From a virus: DNA of 64,000 nucleotides. The notes beneath the pieces were generated by a model. That model did not search any database. It was not told the origin of the DNA and saw nothing but the letters and a program-made list of their open reading frames with translations. The stretch lies in IMG/VR virus record IMGVR_UViG_3300025131_000013, positions 1-64,000 of that record. The stretch is one strand, 5' to 3'. Shown one piece after another: positions 27,571 to 37,126 of the stretch. Position numbers and translations under genes: made by a program. Positions within the stretch are counted from its first letter, which is position 1, and every line of letters starts with the position of its first letter.

Positions 27571-28731
27571 ATGAACATCCCAGATACAGCACCAGAGGGC
27601 GTCAAGATCGCGTTCCGTAAAGGCGGATGGGGTGCCGTTGAAAGGAAGTATCGGGTCACTCAAAAGAATGAGATGACTCATTTTCTCAGGAGAAAGACTG
27701 AAGTTCCTTTGCCAGGAGAGGGCTATACGAATCAAGCAGACCTTCCTGATGATGTTCAGGAGTTGCCCGGATCTGCAACCCTATATTGGATGGAGTGTTA
27801 TAACTTTGCTCTGAGTCATCACTATCCTGAGAAAGCTAAGGACGCGGCTTGGAAGGCCATTAAAAAGCGGTATTACAATAAAAAGGGTGCTTGGAGGATG
27901 AAGATGGAGAATTTGGAGAAAGTTGGCTCATTCAAGGCGAGTATGATCGCCAAGGTTCGTAAGGTTGAGAAAGATGGCGAGCCTGATCAGTTCTTTATAG
28001 AGGGAAAAGCCTCAGATACTTCGATTGATCTGGAAGATGATCGAATGGGTCCAGAGTTCATCAAGACGATGCGGGAAACTGCTGTCGGCCTCAACCTTTA
28101 TGTGGATCACGATCATACGCTCGACAAGACTATCGGAGTGATAGTCGAATCGGATGGTGATGATGACAACTTCTTCATCAAGGCACGCCTTGAAAGTCCT
28201 GAGAGTAATTCTCATGTAGCTTCGATTATCAGCAAATCCGAAGCGGGTATTCAGATCGGCTTTTCTATTGGTGGTCGAATCCTTAAGGCTGTAAAGCAGC
28301 ACGCTGAAGAGATTGGTAGAGCGGTCCGCACAATCGTTAAAGGCGTCTTAGCGGAAGTATCTGTTACCACAATGCCTGCCAACCCCAACGCTAGAACTTC
28401 TTCATTATCTCTCGCAAAGTCACTACACGGTGCACTTGATGATCTGGAAGAAGATGGGACCTTTGATCCCGATGACGCAGAGATCATCAAGATCCTAGAA
28501 GAAGTATTTGAGATGGATCAGGTTCGTGCTGCTTTGAGTCGGCTGACCTGGTCGTTTATTGACCTTACGCTGGATATTGTCCACTCTGACGATCTCGCTC
28601 CTGGTGCCAAGCAGGACAAGATTATAGAAGTGTCGAGTGAGTTCGCTACGGCAATATCTTCACTGTCCACCAAATTAGCAGATTTTATCGCAGGACAAGA
28701 TGACTTCCTGGAGGCAAGCGAGGCCGCTTAG
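27571..28731 (+). CDS. ChaB domain-prohead protease fusion
   Basis: Two domains in 386 residues. Residues 55-112 match ChaB (NQADLPDDVQELPGSATLYW, FALSHHYPEKAKDAAWKAIK, GAWRMK). Residues 115-290 are an HK97-type prohead protease (peptidase U35-like): LNLYVDHDHTLDKTIG holds the catalytic His (H180 or H182), IQIGFSIGG the Ser (S232), and LAEVSVTTMPANPNA the conserved core. The C-terminal 90 residues are helical and acidic and could act as scaffold. Proteases of this kind cleave scaffold and capsid delta domains during maturation. Why a ChaB module is attached is unclear. Confidence 0.85.
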   Translation: MNIPDTAPEGVKIAFRKGGWGAVERKYRVTQKNEMTHFLRRKTEVPLPGEGYTNQADLPDDVQELPGSATLYWMECYNFALSHHYPEKAKDAAWKAIKKRYYNKKGAWRMKMENLEKVGSFKASMIAKVRKVEKDGEPDQFFIEGKASDTSIDLEDDRMGPEFIKTMRETAVGLNLYVDHDHTLDKTIGVIVESDGDDDNFFIKARLESPESNSHVASIISKSEAGIQIGFSIGGRILKAVKQHAEEIGRAVRTIVKGVLAEVSVTTMPANPNARTSSLSLAKSLHGALDDLEEDGTFDPDDAEIIKILEEVFEMDQVRAALSRLTWSFIDLTLDIVHSDDLAPGAKQDKIIEVSSEFATAISSLSTKLADFIAGQDDFLEASEAA

Positions 28732-28761
28732 CATACCCAGGTTGCAAAAGGAGGTGAAAAC

Positions 28762-29337
28762 GTGACAGATAAAACCAAACAGAGCTTGGCTGATTCCATC
28801 GGGTCGATGATTACGAAAGCAATCGCGACAGGGGAAGTGCCTGAGGAGGAGACTCCGAAAACTGCCTCAACCGAAGAAATCACCAAGTCCGTGACCGAGG
28901 GTGTTCTGGCCCAGTTGGCAGATAGTCCGGTTTTTAAGGCGATTGCGGGAGCGCAGACGCCGGCAGAACCAGATCCGAACGCTGACATTAAGAAGTATGT
29001 CCGGCGTTACGTCCGTAAAGCGGTCCAGGAGGCTTCTGAAGTCCTCAGTATCGAAATCATCAAGGGTGTTTCGACATCTGTGATGGAAATGTTCGGTGGC
29101 GAGGAGCAGATCAAGAAACTGAATAAGATCGGCTCTAAGCTCAAGGTTGTCGGGACCAAGAAATCTCAGGCCCCGGTTGACGATGGTGAGGATGACGGCG
29201 AAGAAGATGAGGTTGTCGAGAAGAAGTCCAAGAAGTTTGCCAAACGAGATGCTCGTAGGGAGTCCGGTAAGCGTGGGACTGAAGAGCAACTCGATAAGCA
29301 CTTGGGCAAGATGGCCAGAGAAGCGTTGAAAGGCTAA
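28762..29337 (+). CDS. Probable scaffold-like protein, 191 residues
   Basis: The GTG start follows AAAGGAGGTGAAAAC. Highly charged and helical: acidic N-terminus, YVRRYVRKAVQEASEVLSIE in the centre, then DDGEDDGEEDE and a basic end (KKSKKFAKRDARRESGKR). Position between protease and capsid is where scaffold or decoration proteins normally lie. Assignment is by context and composition. Confidence 0.6.
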   Translation: MTDKTKQSLADSIGSMITKAIATGEVPEEETPKTASTEEITKSVTEGVLAQLADSPVFKAIAGAQTPAEPDPNADIKKYVRRYVRKAVQEASEVLSIEIIKGVSTSVMEMFGGEEQIKKLNKIGSKLKVVGTKKSQAPVDDGEDDGEEDEVVEKKSKKFAKRDARRESGKRGTEEQLDKHLGKMAREALKG

Positions 29338-29413
29338 TCCTGCTATGGGGCAGGTAGTATTTCCTACAGCCGTTACGGGCTGAGAGTCTGATCCGGAAAG
29401 GTGGTGTTTCAAA

Positions 29414-30406
29414 ATGGATGAAGATGTTGTCCTAGTGCTCGGTGATTTGGATGATGCCCTCGAAAAACAGCAGTCTACGACTGCTGGTGTCGGTGGTGAC
29501 TTTCTTCCGGTCCCGTTGGCGAATACCTTTATTGATCTCGTAAGAGATCAGAACTGGGTCCGCCAACTGGTCCAGACCGTGCCGATGGGCTCCAAGACCC
29601 TTGATTTCCCAAAGATTCTAACAGGTCCGTCAGTGTATTACGAGTCAGCTGAGAATGCGCAGGCAGTAGAAACAAGCATGACGACTGGTTCGGTGCGTCT
29701 GACAGCCAAGAAGCTCTTTGCGCAGTTAAAGGCGTCTGAGGAACTCTTTGAGGATGCTGCGTTCGATATGGATACGATCATCCGACAGCATTTCGTGAAT
29801 TCCCTGGCTGATGCCGAGGAAGAAGCGTTTGTTGACGGTGAAACTACCCATACCGCCTCAGCAGTAACCCCAGGAGCTGCTACGGAGTCCAATTGGTATA
29901 CGAAAGATCACCGTCTGATTTTCGACGGGTTGGCTACACTCTCGACTGCCTCAGGGGCTGCAACGGGTGTCAACGGCGCAGGTGCGTCGATTACTTCCGC
30001 TATGATTAGGGAAGCAATCTACAACCTGGGCGTTTATGCGCGTTCAATGAAGGATGTGGTTGTCCTTCTTAACCCTTGGTCGGCGAACGAGCTTTTGGAT
30101 GACGCCAAGCTCGTAACTCTCGACAAGTATGGTTCCCAGGCGACGATTTTCACGGGAGAAATTGGCCGGCTGTACGGCCAGGCACGCGTTCTGACCTCGC
30201 CGTATCTGGCAGACGGTAAGGGTGTGTTCTTCCACCGGGGTAATCCTCTGATTGGTGACCGCAGACTTGTGCGTCTGCGCGGTGAGGATGTTATTGAGTA
30301 TGATCAGCGAAGGCTGGTGATCTCAGAGCGTCTTGACTTCGTGGTGCAGTATGCTAACGCCATCGGCGAGATGTTTAACTTGGATCGTCCTGGATCTGGC
30401 TCCTAA
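29414..30406 (+). CDS. Major capsid protein (HK97 fold)
   Basis: A 330-residue phage capsid protein. Family-like segments include FLPVPLANTFIDLVRDQNWV, VRLTAKKLFAQLKASEELFE (P-domain spine helix region), DMDTIIRQHFVNSLADAEEE and RLVISERLDFVVQYANAIGE at the C-terminus. The N-terminal 25 residues could be a short delta arm removed by the protease at 27571. GGAAAGGTGGTG precedes the ATG and codon choice is biased, as expected of the most abundant virion protein. A terminator-like hairpin follows. Confidence 0.88.
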   Translation: MDEDVVLVLGDLDDALEKQQSTTAGVGGDFLPVPLANTFIDLVRDQNWVRQLVQTVPMGSKTLDFPKILTGPSVYYESAENAQAVETSMTTGSVRLTAKKLFAQLKASEELFEDAAFDMDTIIRQHFVNSLADAEEEAFVDGETTHTASAVTPGAATESNWYTKDHRLIFDGLATLSTASGAATGVNGAGASITSAMIREAIYNLGVYARSMKDVVVLLNPWSANELLDDAKLVTLDKYGSQATIFTGEIGRLYGQARVLTSPYLADGKGVFFHRGNPLIGDRRLVRLRGEDVIEYDQRRLVISERLDFVVQYANAIGEMFNLDRPGSGS

Positions 30407-30432
30407 CCATTAGGTTAAGACCAGACCTAAAT

Positions 30433-30466
30433 GAAGGGGGCGGGGCTTTGGCCTCGTCCCTTTCAT
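30433..30466 (+). terminator. Hairpin after the capsid gene
   Basis: GAAGGGGGCGGGG can pair with CCTCGTCCCTTTC with several G-U pairs, followed by ATTGT. Placement after the capsid gene suggests partial termination, adjusting capsid versus downstream expression. Confidence 0.5.
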
Positions 30467-30494
30467 TGTATATAGTCTTAAAGGAGGTAGTTGG

Positions 30495-30629
30495 ATGAAA
30501 GAGGTATTTAAAAGTAAGACAGATGGAGAGCCGAAGCCGATCAAGAAAGAGATGATAGGCCAACGGACCCCTGAAGAGAAGAAGCGCAAGAAAGAGACAG
30601 AATTGAGGAAGGGATGTTTGATATATTAG
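30495..30629 (+). CDS. Small highly charged protein, 44 residues
   Basis: AAAGGAGGTAGTTGG precedes ATG, a near-perfect ribosome site. The peptide is rich in Lys and Glu (PKPIKKEMIGQRTPEEKKRK). It overlaps the next gene by 16 nt. Function unknown. Confidence 0.6.
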   Translation: MKEVFKSKTDGEPKPIKKEMIGQRTPEEKKRKKETELRKGCLIY

Positions 30630-31204
30630 GTGCAGTAAGCTCTATAGCGACAGGAGGATTAACTGGACTCATCGGGTCCGGTATTTCGCAGTTTATGGAG
30701 CACAGGAAGCAAAAGACTGAATACGCCCATCAGCTTGCTTCTCGTAGACTTGATCTAGAGATAGTTGAGAAGAAGGCAGAGCTTCAGATCAAGGTAAAAG
30801 AGACCGATGCGAATATCGCGCTTGAGATTGAGGCTGGAAAAGATTTTAGGAACTCATTTGATAACGATAAGGCTAGATATGTTGATTCTAGTCGGACTGG
30901 TGCTGTTGTTAACTTTCTTCTAGGGTGTGTGGATGTAATTAGAGGGATGATCAGGCCAGTAGCTACTATTTTCTTCAGCTATTTGACCTATTCTATCTCA
31001 GACTCCCTTTTGACTCTATTAGGGGGAATTGATCAACTTCCCAGAGAACAATTAGTTGATCTCCTTAATAGAGTCACCCAAACAATACTGTATATCGCTA
31101 CGACTTGTATTTTATGGTGGTTCGGAACTAGGCCACCAAAGATGAACCAATATACCGGAGGTGTCTATGCCGCACAACGTGGCGAAGCACAGCGTTCTGG
31201 TTGA
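30614..31204 (+). CDS. Membrane protein with central coiled coil, 196 residues
   Basis: An N-terminal glycine-rich amphipathic segment (AVSSIATGGLTGLIGSGISQ), a charged helix (RRLDLEIVEKKAELQIKVKE) and two hydrophobic segments (MIRPVATIFFSYLTYS, TILYIATTCILWWFG). Similar layouts occur in phage proteins near structural genes, possibly holin-like. GAGGAAGG precedes the ATG. Not assigned to a family. Confidence 0.6.
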   Translation: MFDILGAVSSIATGGLTGLIGSGISQFMEHRKQKTEYAHQLASRRLDLEIVEKKAELQIKVKETDANIALEIEAGKDFRNSFDNDKARYVDSSRTGAVVNFLLGCVDVIRGMIRPVATIFFSYLTYSISDSLLTLLGGIDQLPREQLVDLLNRVTQTILYIATTCILWWFGTRPPKMNQYTGGVYAAQRGEAQRSG

Positions 31205-31261
31205 CCCCGCATTTGTGTAGTTTTCGTCGTTAAGAGTAACGCCTAATCAGGAGTCAAGATT

Positions 31262-33385
31262 GTGAATAAGTTTGAAGGTAAGAATTTTGTGAATCCGGGC
31301 AATGTTAAGATTGATGATCCCAAGGCCGCGATTGCTATCGAAGCTCAGATCCTTTCGGATTTGATTATTGATCGAAAGCAAACCGGCCATGAATCATTGG
31401 GTGATAAGGATGCCCTGATCCAAGTAGCTCATGATGTTGATTGGGTTACTCTCCGAATAGCCAAGAGGCTTATTAAGGAGGCAGGACCACGAAAAGCTAT
31501 CGCGCTTGCTCAACTAGCGTCAGGGAATCTCTTTACTCCGCATAACGAGATACGGACGATAGAGAGAAAGCCCGGGAAATCATGTGCATTCTTCTCTGAC
31601 GGTCGTTCCTTCTATACGGGTGGTCGCTACAGCGTTTTTATGCACGCCGTCTTACTGGCCGAGGTGATGAATGTCACTTGGCTGACTGATGAACCCCTTC
31701 CGTTTGAGTCAGACTTCCCAGATCATAAGGTCAAGGTCATTGAAGACGCTCGGATATTTGAGCGGAAGATGGAGGATCTTGGTGTTGACTTTGTAGTTGG
31801 ACTCCCCAATCTATCAGGACAAGCTGCAGCCGCTTATTCGGAGCAGTTCAAGATCCCCTATTATTTGGTGATGTTTGAATCGCCGAATTTCATCAAGGAG
31901 TTCAGGAGTGATGGGGAAGATGCGAAGGAAACCTACTGGACTGACTATAAGAAGTGTATGCGTGGTTGCGACGCTGTTATCGCTCATAGCAATGTTAGTG
32001 CGGACTTTACTCGTGATTGGCTCTCTGACGGAGAAGGTAGACTCCCTCCAGTCCGAGTAACTCACCCTACGTGGAATAAGACAATACTTGACGCTGAACT
32101 GTTTAGCCAGCTCAAACCTAGAGAGGGTGTGGTAATTTGCTCCCGCTCTGCTCCGTTCAAAGATCCGTATGCTCTGCTAGTTGAGCTGGATAAGATAGGC
32201 TTTAAAGAGCGAGTGGTAATAATCGGAAAGACTTGGAAGACAGATCGTTACGAGAAGGATTGGTCTTTTGAGTTGATCCTATACGGGACTATCTCAGATA
32301 CTAGAAAGTTCTCGTATCTGAAGCAAGCCAAAGTTCTCGCTATGCCCTCCCAATTTGAAGGATTTGGGATGCCTCCAATGGAGGCACTGGCGTGCGGAAC
32401 TCCGGTGATCGCTTATGATCTGCCCGTTCTTAAGTCGATTTATGAAGGGGAGATTGTCTACACCCCTATAGGTAATGCTGGTTTGATGGCACGGCGTATA
32501 GTAGAGGCGTGTGATCCTGAGATCAGAGACATACCTTTCCAATCAAAGCCAATCCTCAAAAAGCTCTCCCCGCGTAGTGCGTTAACTTCCCTAAAGCGCG
32601 CCTTCCCAGGCCCATTAACACTTGGAGTAGGCATTATTGCCTACGATATAGGGGATTGGGTAGGAAAGGCAATTGAGAACGCCGCCCAGTATGCTGACGA
32701 GGTCTATATTGTCCACGGACGGTGCGCTGACTTCCCTGAAGCTCCTCACGGAGACCAGCATACGATTGAGGAGATTGAGCACGCCATCTCTCAGATAGAC
32801 GTTCCGGTGTTCTTCCATCGGCTGGGAGAGCATATCCCTCCGACTAAGGTTGCTCTCCAAAACTTCATCGCCGAACGGGTTGAGACCGACATCTATATGA
32901 AGCAGGATGCGGATGAGTTCTGGCATCCAGAAGATGTTCAGAAGGCTCTGGAGATGTTCGTTGAGGATGAGGAATTGGACATCATCCGAGTGTCCTGGCA
33001 TCACTTCTGGAAGAATTTGAAGCAGGTTACTTGTGATGCCGGAGGTCAGTGGACGAATAAGCACCCTCGCTTCTGGAGATGGAACTCAGGGTTCTCCCAT
33101 ACCTTTACCCATAACAACTTTGTCGACGCAGATGGTATAGAAGTCAGACCACCGGACTATCCAGAGGTTGTAACAGACCTAACCTGCTATCACTGCGGGT
33201 ATGCTCGGGGTGAAGAGTATGTCCAGCGCAAGATCGAGTTCTATCGGGATAGGGGAATTGAGAAGGATGTTAAAGATACCTATACCGATTGGAAGCCTGG
33301 AGATCGGACTCAGCCTACCCAGCACGCTAATGTGAATAGCTGGGTCGAGCCGTTCAAGGGTAAGTTGCCGGAGATCCTGAAATGA
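31262..33385 (+). CDS. Two-domain glycosyltransferase (GT4-like plus GT2-like)
   Basis: A 707-residue protein. Residues 1-95 are a helical region of unknown role. Residues 100-420 form a GT-B type, group 1 transferase with PSQFEGFGMPPMEALACGTP followed by VIAYDLP, the donor-binding signature. Residues 450-700 resemble a GT-A, family 2-like domain (LGVGIIAYDIGDWVGKAIEN; DIYMKQDADEFWHPEDV supplies a DAD-type metal motif). One polypeptide could therefore add two sugars. GTG at 31262 is the start. First gene of the glycan cassette inserted after the head genes; overlaps the next gene by 4 nt. Confidence 0.8.
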   Translation: MNKFEGKNFVNPGNVKIDDPKAAIAIEAQILSDLIIDRKQTGHESLGDKDALIQVAHDVDWVTLRIAKRLIKEAGPRKAIALAQLASGNLFTPHNEIRTIERKPGKSCAFFSDGRSFYTGGRYSVFMHAVLLAEVMNVTWLTDEPLPFESDFPDHKVKVIEDARIFERKMEDLGVDFVVGLPNLSGQAAAAYSEQFKIPYYLVMFESPNFIKEFRSDGEDAKETYWTDYKKCMRGCDAVIAHSNVSADFTRDWLSDGEGRLPPVRVTHPTWNKTILDAELFSQLKPREGVVICSRSAPFKDPYALLVELDKIGFKERVVIIGKTWKTDRYEKDWSFELILYGTISDTRKFSYLKQAKVLAMPSQFEGFGMPPMEALACGTPVIAYDLPVLKSIYEGEIVYTPIGNAGLMARRIVEACDPEIRDIPFQSKPILKKLSPRSALTSLKRAFPGPLTLGVGIIAYDIGDWVGKAIENAAQYADEVYIVHGRCADFPEAPHGDQHTIEEIEHAISQIDVPVFFHRLGEHIPPTKVALQNFIAERVETDIYMKQDADEFWHPEDVQKALEMFVEDEELDIIRVSWHHFWKNLKQVTCDAGGQWTNKHPRFWRWNSGFSHTFTHNNFVDADGIEVRPPDYPEVVTDLTCYHCGYARGEEYVQRKIEFYRDRGIEKDVKDTYTDWKPGDRTQPTQHANVNSWVEPFKGKLPEILK

Positions 33386-34260
33386 GGATTTGTATAATCA
33401 GGAACAATAATCCGGGGCACGTCCAGATAGCAGATATGCTCTGGAGGTCAGCCTTAAGACTAGGGCATACTCCTGTTCTTGCCGGGGCAAATGATATGTC
33501 CCCAAGACCAGCGGATATGACCATCCTAGTCAATATCGTCCCTAAAGCTATGGCGGCAGTCAATAAGGCTACTGGGACTCTCGGCAGGATACGTAATAAG
33601 GTGTATATCAATCTTGAGAACTTGCCTTTTGCCGAGGGCAGTGGTCAGTTCGAGAGATACAGGATCAAAGAGTTTAACGCCCAGATAGAGATTTTCAATC
33701 CTGGCTGCGTAACACTCTGCGACCCCGGAGTGTATGATCGGGTGTCCCTTAAGAAGCTAGGCGTGATGATGCCTCGCCAGTTCTACGATAAAGGGTTCTT
33801 GTATGATCCAGACTTCCATAGGGATCTAAGGATGCTTAAGGATTTGGGAGCTTGTTTTATAGGGAGCTTGAGCGAGGACAGGAAAGAGAAGTTGGCGTCT
33901 ATTCGGAAGGTGAATGTCTTTCGATCCTGGGGGTATGAGAAGGTATCCTTGATGAACCGACACGCCATCTCCCTGAACTTCCAAAAGCGGGATGAGCACA
34001 ACTTCAAGACGTATAGGGCAGTAGACGCGATAATGTGTGGGTGCCTGTTCTTAACAGAGCAGGATGACTTCCATACTACTTTCCCTGATGATTGTTATGT
34101 CTCAGTCCCGATAGAGGATATGCCTGAGGCGGTGGAGTATTATCTTGAACACTCCAACGAGAGGGAAAAGATAGTAGGTTTGGCCCAGGAGTTCATCAAG
34201 AGTAATTTTGGAGTAGACCAGTATCTAAGTGGACTAGTAGAGGAATTTCAAGATGCCTGA
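33382..34260 (+). CDS. CgeB-like glycosyltransferase, 292 residues
   Basis: ATGA overlap with the preceding gene. The C-terminal half has the CgeB/Glyco_trans_1_2 pattern: NFKTYRAVDAIMCGCLFLTE, then SVPIEDMPEAVEYYLEHSNE and a final helix. The N-terminal half is Rossmann-like (MRICIIRNNNPGHVQIADML). Probable nucleotide-sugar transferase of unknown specificity. Confidence 0.7.
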   Translation: MRICIIRNNNPGHVQIADMLWRSALRLGHTPVLAGANDMSPRPADMTILVNIVPKAMAAVNKATGTLGRIRNKVYINLENLPFAEGSGQFERYRIKEFNAQIEIFNPGCVTLCDPGVYDRVSLKKLGVMMPRQFYDKGFLYDPDFHRDLRMLKDLGACFIGSLSEDRKEKLASIRKVNVFRSWGYEKVSLMNRHAISLNFQKRDEHNFKTYRAVDAIMCGCLFLTEQDDFHTTFPDDCYVSVPIEDMPEAVEYYLEHSNEREKIVGLAQEFIKSNFGVDQYLSGLVEEFQDA

Positions 34261-35545
34261 TAAAGTTGATGGCTTGCGGGATATAGTGAATAATCTGAAG
34301 AAGAAGGATCGAGACTCCACTATCTTGTTCACCGAAGAAGAGATCATGGAGATTCGTCACGGTCAATCTTCAGAAGAGGACAGGAAAGCCTTGTTTGATG
34401 CCGTCAGGGAGAGGCCAGGATTCCAAGCTCCTGGAGCAGCAGCTCACGCCAGCAGACCGGAGATGATCGCTAGAGAAGGGCAGGAGAATATGACTAGTGA
34501 TCAACTAGCTGATCTCCTTATGCTCAAGCTACAGGTAACTCCTCAGCACAAGATACCTTTCACGGGGACTAAGGTCAATGTCAATAGTTGGTCTAACGCG
34601 ACTAGGACATTCAGATGTTGGGGAGACTACTGGGCCTGGATGCAATTGGGTCGTGCGTTTACTGAATTGGGCTACCATTTTAATGTTGATCCTGGGATCT
34701 CTGACGTCACAGTGTATCTGAGGGGCGGTCGATTCAAGACCGACGATCATTGGCAGGTCCCAAATCGGATCAACCCAAATACCCACAATATTGTCTGGAT
34801 CTATTCTCATCCGGACGACATATCGAGTCTTGAGCTTCGGGACTACGATGAGGTATGGTGCCTCTCCCAGAAAATGGTCGATCAAGTTCAGGCTTACGGG
34901 CACAAGGGATTAGTTGAGACTCCTATTACTTCGTGCACAAACATGGTGGAGCCTTCTACAGTCGATGACCGCTTCGACGTAGTATTTATCGGGAATGCCC
35001 GAGGTCAGACAATTAACGAGGATGGTAGGGACGTCATCCAGATGCTGAAGGATCGATCGGATCTAAACGTAGGCATCTACGGGATGAAGTGGGATCTCCC
35101 TCATCTTAGCTGGGTAGTAGATCGAGGATGGTGGCAGGGTGACTACTACGCCTACTACAAGCTACCAAGACTCTACAGCGGAGCAAAGGTAGTCCTGAAT
35201 GATACTCACCCCGATATGGCTAGGTTCGGGTTCATCCCGATGAAGCTATTCGATATCATTAGATCAGGTGGATTCCCGATCACGGACGGCATCGCTGGTC
35301 TTGAGGAGAAGCTCCCAGAGATAGCTGTCTATGAAAGCAAGAAGAATCTCAACGATCTGATTGACTATTACCTGGAGGAATCAGACGAGCGGACTGAGAG
35401 ACAGCGCGATATGTGGTATCGTATCAAGGATGATACCTTTACCGCAAGAGCAGCAGAAGCAGTCGAGAGTTCTCATTACGAGGGATGGAAGTCAAGAGAG
35501 TCAGTATCGCAGGAGATGTTCGATGTCCACCGAGTTGAAGCTTGA
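34253..35545 (+). CDS. CgeB-like glycosyltransferase with N-terminal extension, 430 residues
   Basis: Overlaps the previous gene by 8 nt. About 100 residues of charged, low-complexity extension precede a transferase core (NVNSWSNATRTFRCWGDYWA, NIVWIYSHPDDISSLELRDY, DVVFIGNARGQT, FGFIPMKLFDIIRSGGFPIT). The motif order matches the other CgeB-like enzymes here. The extension may tether it to a virion or partner; inference only. Confidence 0.7.
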   Translation: MPDKVDGLRDIVNNLKKKDRDSTILFTEEEIMEIRHGQSSEEDRKALFDAVRERPGFQAPGAAAHASRPEMIAREGQENMTSDQLADLLMLKLQVTPQHKIPFTGTKVNVNSWSNATRTFRCWGDYWAWMQLGRAFTELGYHFNVDPGISDVTVYLRGGRFKTDDHWQVPNRINPNTHNIVWIYSHPDDISSLELRDYDEVWCLSQKMVDQVQAYGHKGLVETPITSCTNMVEPSTVDDRFDVVFIGNARGQTINEDGRDVIQMLKDRSDLNVGIYGMKWDLPHLSWVVDRGWWQGDYYAYYKLPRLYSGAKVVLNDTHPDMARFGFIPMKLFDIIRSGGFPITDGIAGLEEKLPEIAVYESKKNLNDLIDYYLEESDERTERQRDMWYRIKDDTFTARAAEAVESSHYEGWKSRESVSQEMFDVHRVEA

Positions 35546-36116
35546 GGTAGGGTGCGGCGGTAGATTGCCTGGAGGCTATATCGGAGTAGATATAGTCCAG
35601 ACTAAGGCAGTCAAAGGGAAGCCGTTTATCTATGGTGAGGCTGCTAAGATACCGTTTCAAAGCGGGACGGTAGATGAGGTATCCTGCTGTCATATGGTAG
35701 AGCATCTTGACCCTAGATACTTTGTGAGTTGTCTACTTGAATGGCGTAGAGTTCTGAAGGTAGGCGGGGCGTTGGTTATCCAATGCCCTAATGCTATTGT
35801 CTACCTAGAGGAACTTCTTGAGTTCTTTAGAGATGGTGGATTACCTCGCGCACCACGGCTAGAGCCGCAGAGGTATCCAGATGAGATGAAGAACCGACCG
35901 TATGAGATGTGGCCTATAATCCAGGTCACCGGACTTGCTTCGATAGGAGACCATATGGTTAATCGGAATCACTTCTCTATAGAGCATCTGAGATTCTACG
36001 TCGAGATATACGGTGGCTTTGAGATAAAGGAAGCCAAAGTCAAAAGGACTAGGCAGAGTCACGGAATCGAACATCGACCTGACGGAGATTTAATTGTCCG
36101 AGGAACAAAAAGATGA
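35523..36116 (+). CDS. SAM-dependent methyltransferase
   Basis: ATG 35523 is inside the end of the previous gene. The 197-residue protein has the class I motif LEVGCGGRLPGGYIGVD (motif I and the acidic end of strand 2), IPFQSGTVDEVSCCHMVEHL (motif II region) and WRRVLKVGGALVIQCPN (post-motif). This matches Methyltransf_11-type enzymes, often O-methylating sugars or capping glycans in such clusters. Confidence 0.8.
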   Translation: MSTELKLEVGCGGRLPGGYIGVDIVQTKAVKGKPFIYGEAAKIPFQSGTVDEVSCCHMVEHLDPRYFVSCLLEWRRVLKVGGALVIQCPNAIVYLEELLEFFRDGGLPRAPRLEPQRYPDEMKNRPYEMWPIIQVTGLASIGDHMVNRNHFSIEHLRFYVEIYGGFEIKEAKVKRTRQSHGIEHRPDGDLIVRGTKR

Positions 36117-37126
36117 TCAAGGTATTCTATGTAGACGCTTTTGCCCAAGAGAGGTATTCAGGCCCCTTTAGGCTCAAAGGATTCGAGTTGGCTAAGTTCG
36201 ATGCGGTTGCGTTTGATTACCGACAGATCGGATATACTCACGGGGAGCTAGGGCTGAATCACTCTCTACTCAATTCTTTGAGGGTTTTCAGACCGGATGT
36301 TATATTCGTCAACAAGGGGCACTTCGGGATTAATCAGAAGGTGCTAAGGCAGTTCCTTGACGATAATCCTCATACTATGCTCATCACTTGGACCGGAGAT
36401 CAGCGCGGGACGGTAATGGATGAGGTAGTTCCCTGTGCTCAACTCTCTCATGTCCTTGCCCATAGTAATGACGATCCTAAGTTGGCTAAAGGGTATAATG
36501 AGGTGGGCGTCCCTAACGTAATAGAGCATCATTGCGCTACGGACGTTGAGGTGTATAAGCCTCACGATGCCTGGCCGCAATCAATGGAAGGAGAGGTATC
36601 CTTCTTTGGCAGCCAATACGGGGCGTATCCTCTTAGCGGGTTCAGGGATGAAGTCCTGAAAGCTGTTGATAAGGAGTATGACCTAAAGCTGTATGGAGGA
36701 AACTGGGAGAGGGTGTTTCCGGGCAAGCTGACTAGCCAAGCCCATCGAGATAGATACGCTTTGGCTGCCTCCGGCTGTAATATCCAACTCTGTGTCAATG
36801 CCTTCAATAATATCCACCGCTATACGTCGAATCGGGTATGGAACGCTTTGGCGTGCGAGAGGCTTGTTTTACAGCACCATTTCGCCGGGGCTGAGTCTTT
36901 ATTGGGTCCAGGTTGTGAGAATGTAGTATACTTCCAAGATACTGATCAGTGCCTGGCGCTTATTGACTACTATCTGGCCCATAAGGATGAGGCCCAGGAG
37001 ATAGCAGCCAGAGGCAGGAAGTTTGTTGAGGAGGCTCATACCTACTACCATCGGGCTATGGAGCTAAAGGATATATACGACAAGTGGATGGAGGATGATG
37101 CCTGGTCCTTCAACAGGAGGGGATAA
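36113..37126 (+). CDS. CgeB-like glycosyltransferase, 337 residues
   Basis: Paralogue of the gene at 2035 (shared HCATD, NRVWNALA and terminal RGRKFVEEAHTY). ATGA overlaps on both sides. N-terminal YVDAFAQERYSGPFRLKGFE and the C-terminal nucleotide-sugar half are intact. Specificity unknown. Confidence 0.8.
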   Translation: MIKVFYVDAFAQERYSGPFRLKGFELAKFDAVAFDYRQIGYTHGELGLNHSLLNSLRVFRPDVIFVNKGHFGINQKVLRQFLDDNPHTMLITWTGDQRGTVMDEVVPCAQLSHVLAHSNDDPKLAKGYNEVGVPNVIEHHCATDVEVYKPHDAWPQSMEGEVSFFGSQYGAYPLSGFRDEVLKAVDKEYDLKLYGGNWERVFPGKLTSQAHRDRYALAASGCNIQLCVNAFNNIHRYTSNRVWNALACERLVLQHHFAGAESLLGPGCENVVYFQDTDQCLALIDYYLAHKDEAQEIAARGRKFVEEAHTYYHRAMELKDIYDKWMEDDAWSFNRRG

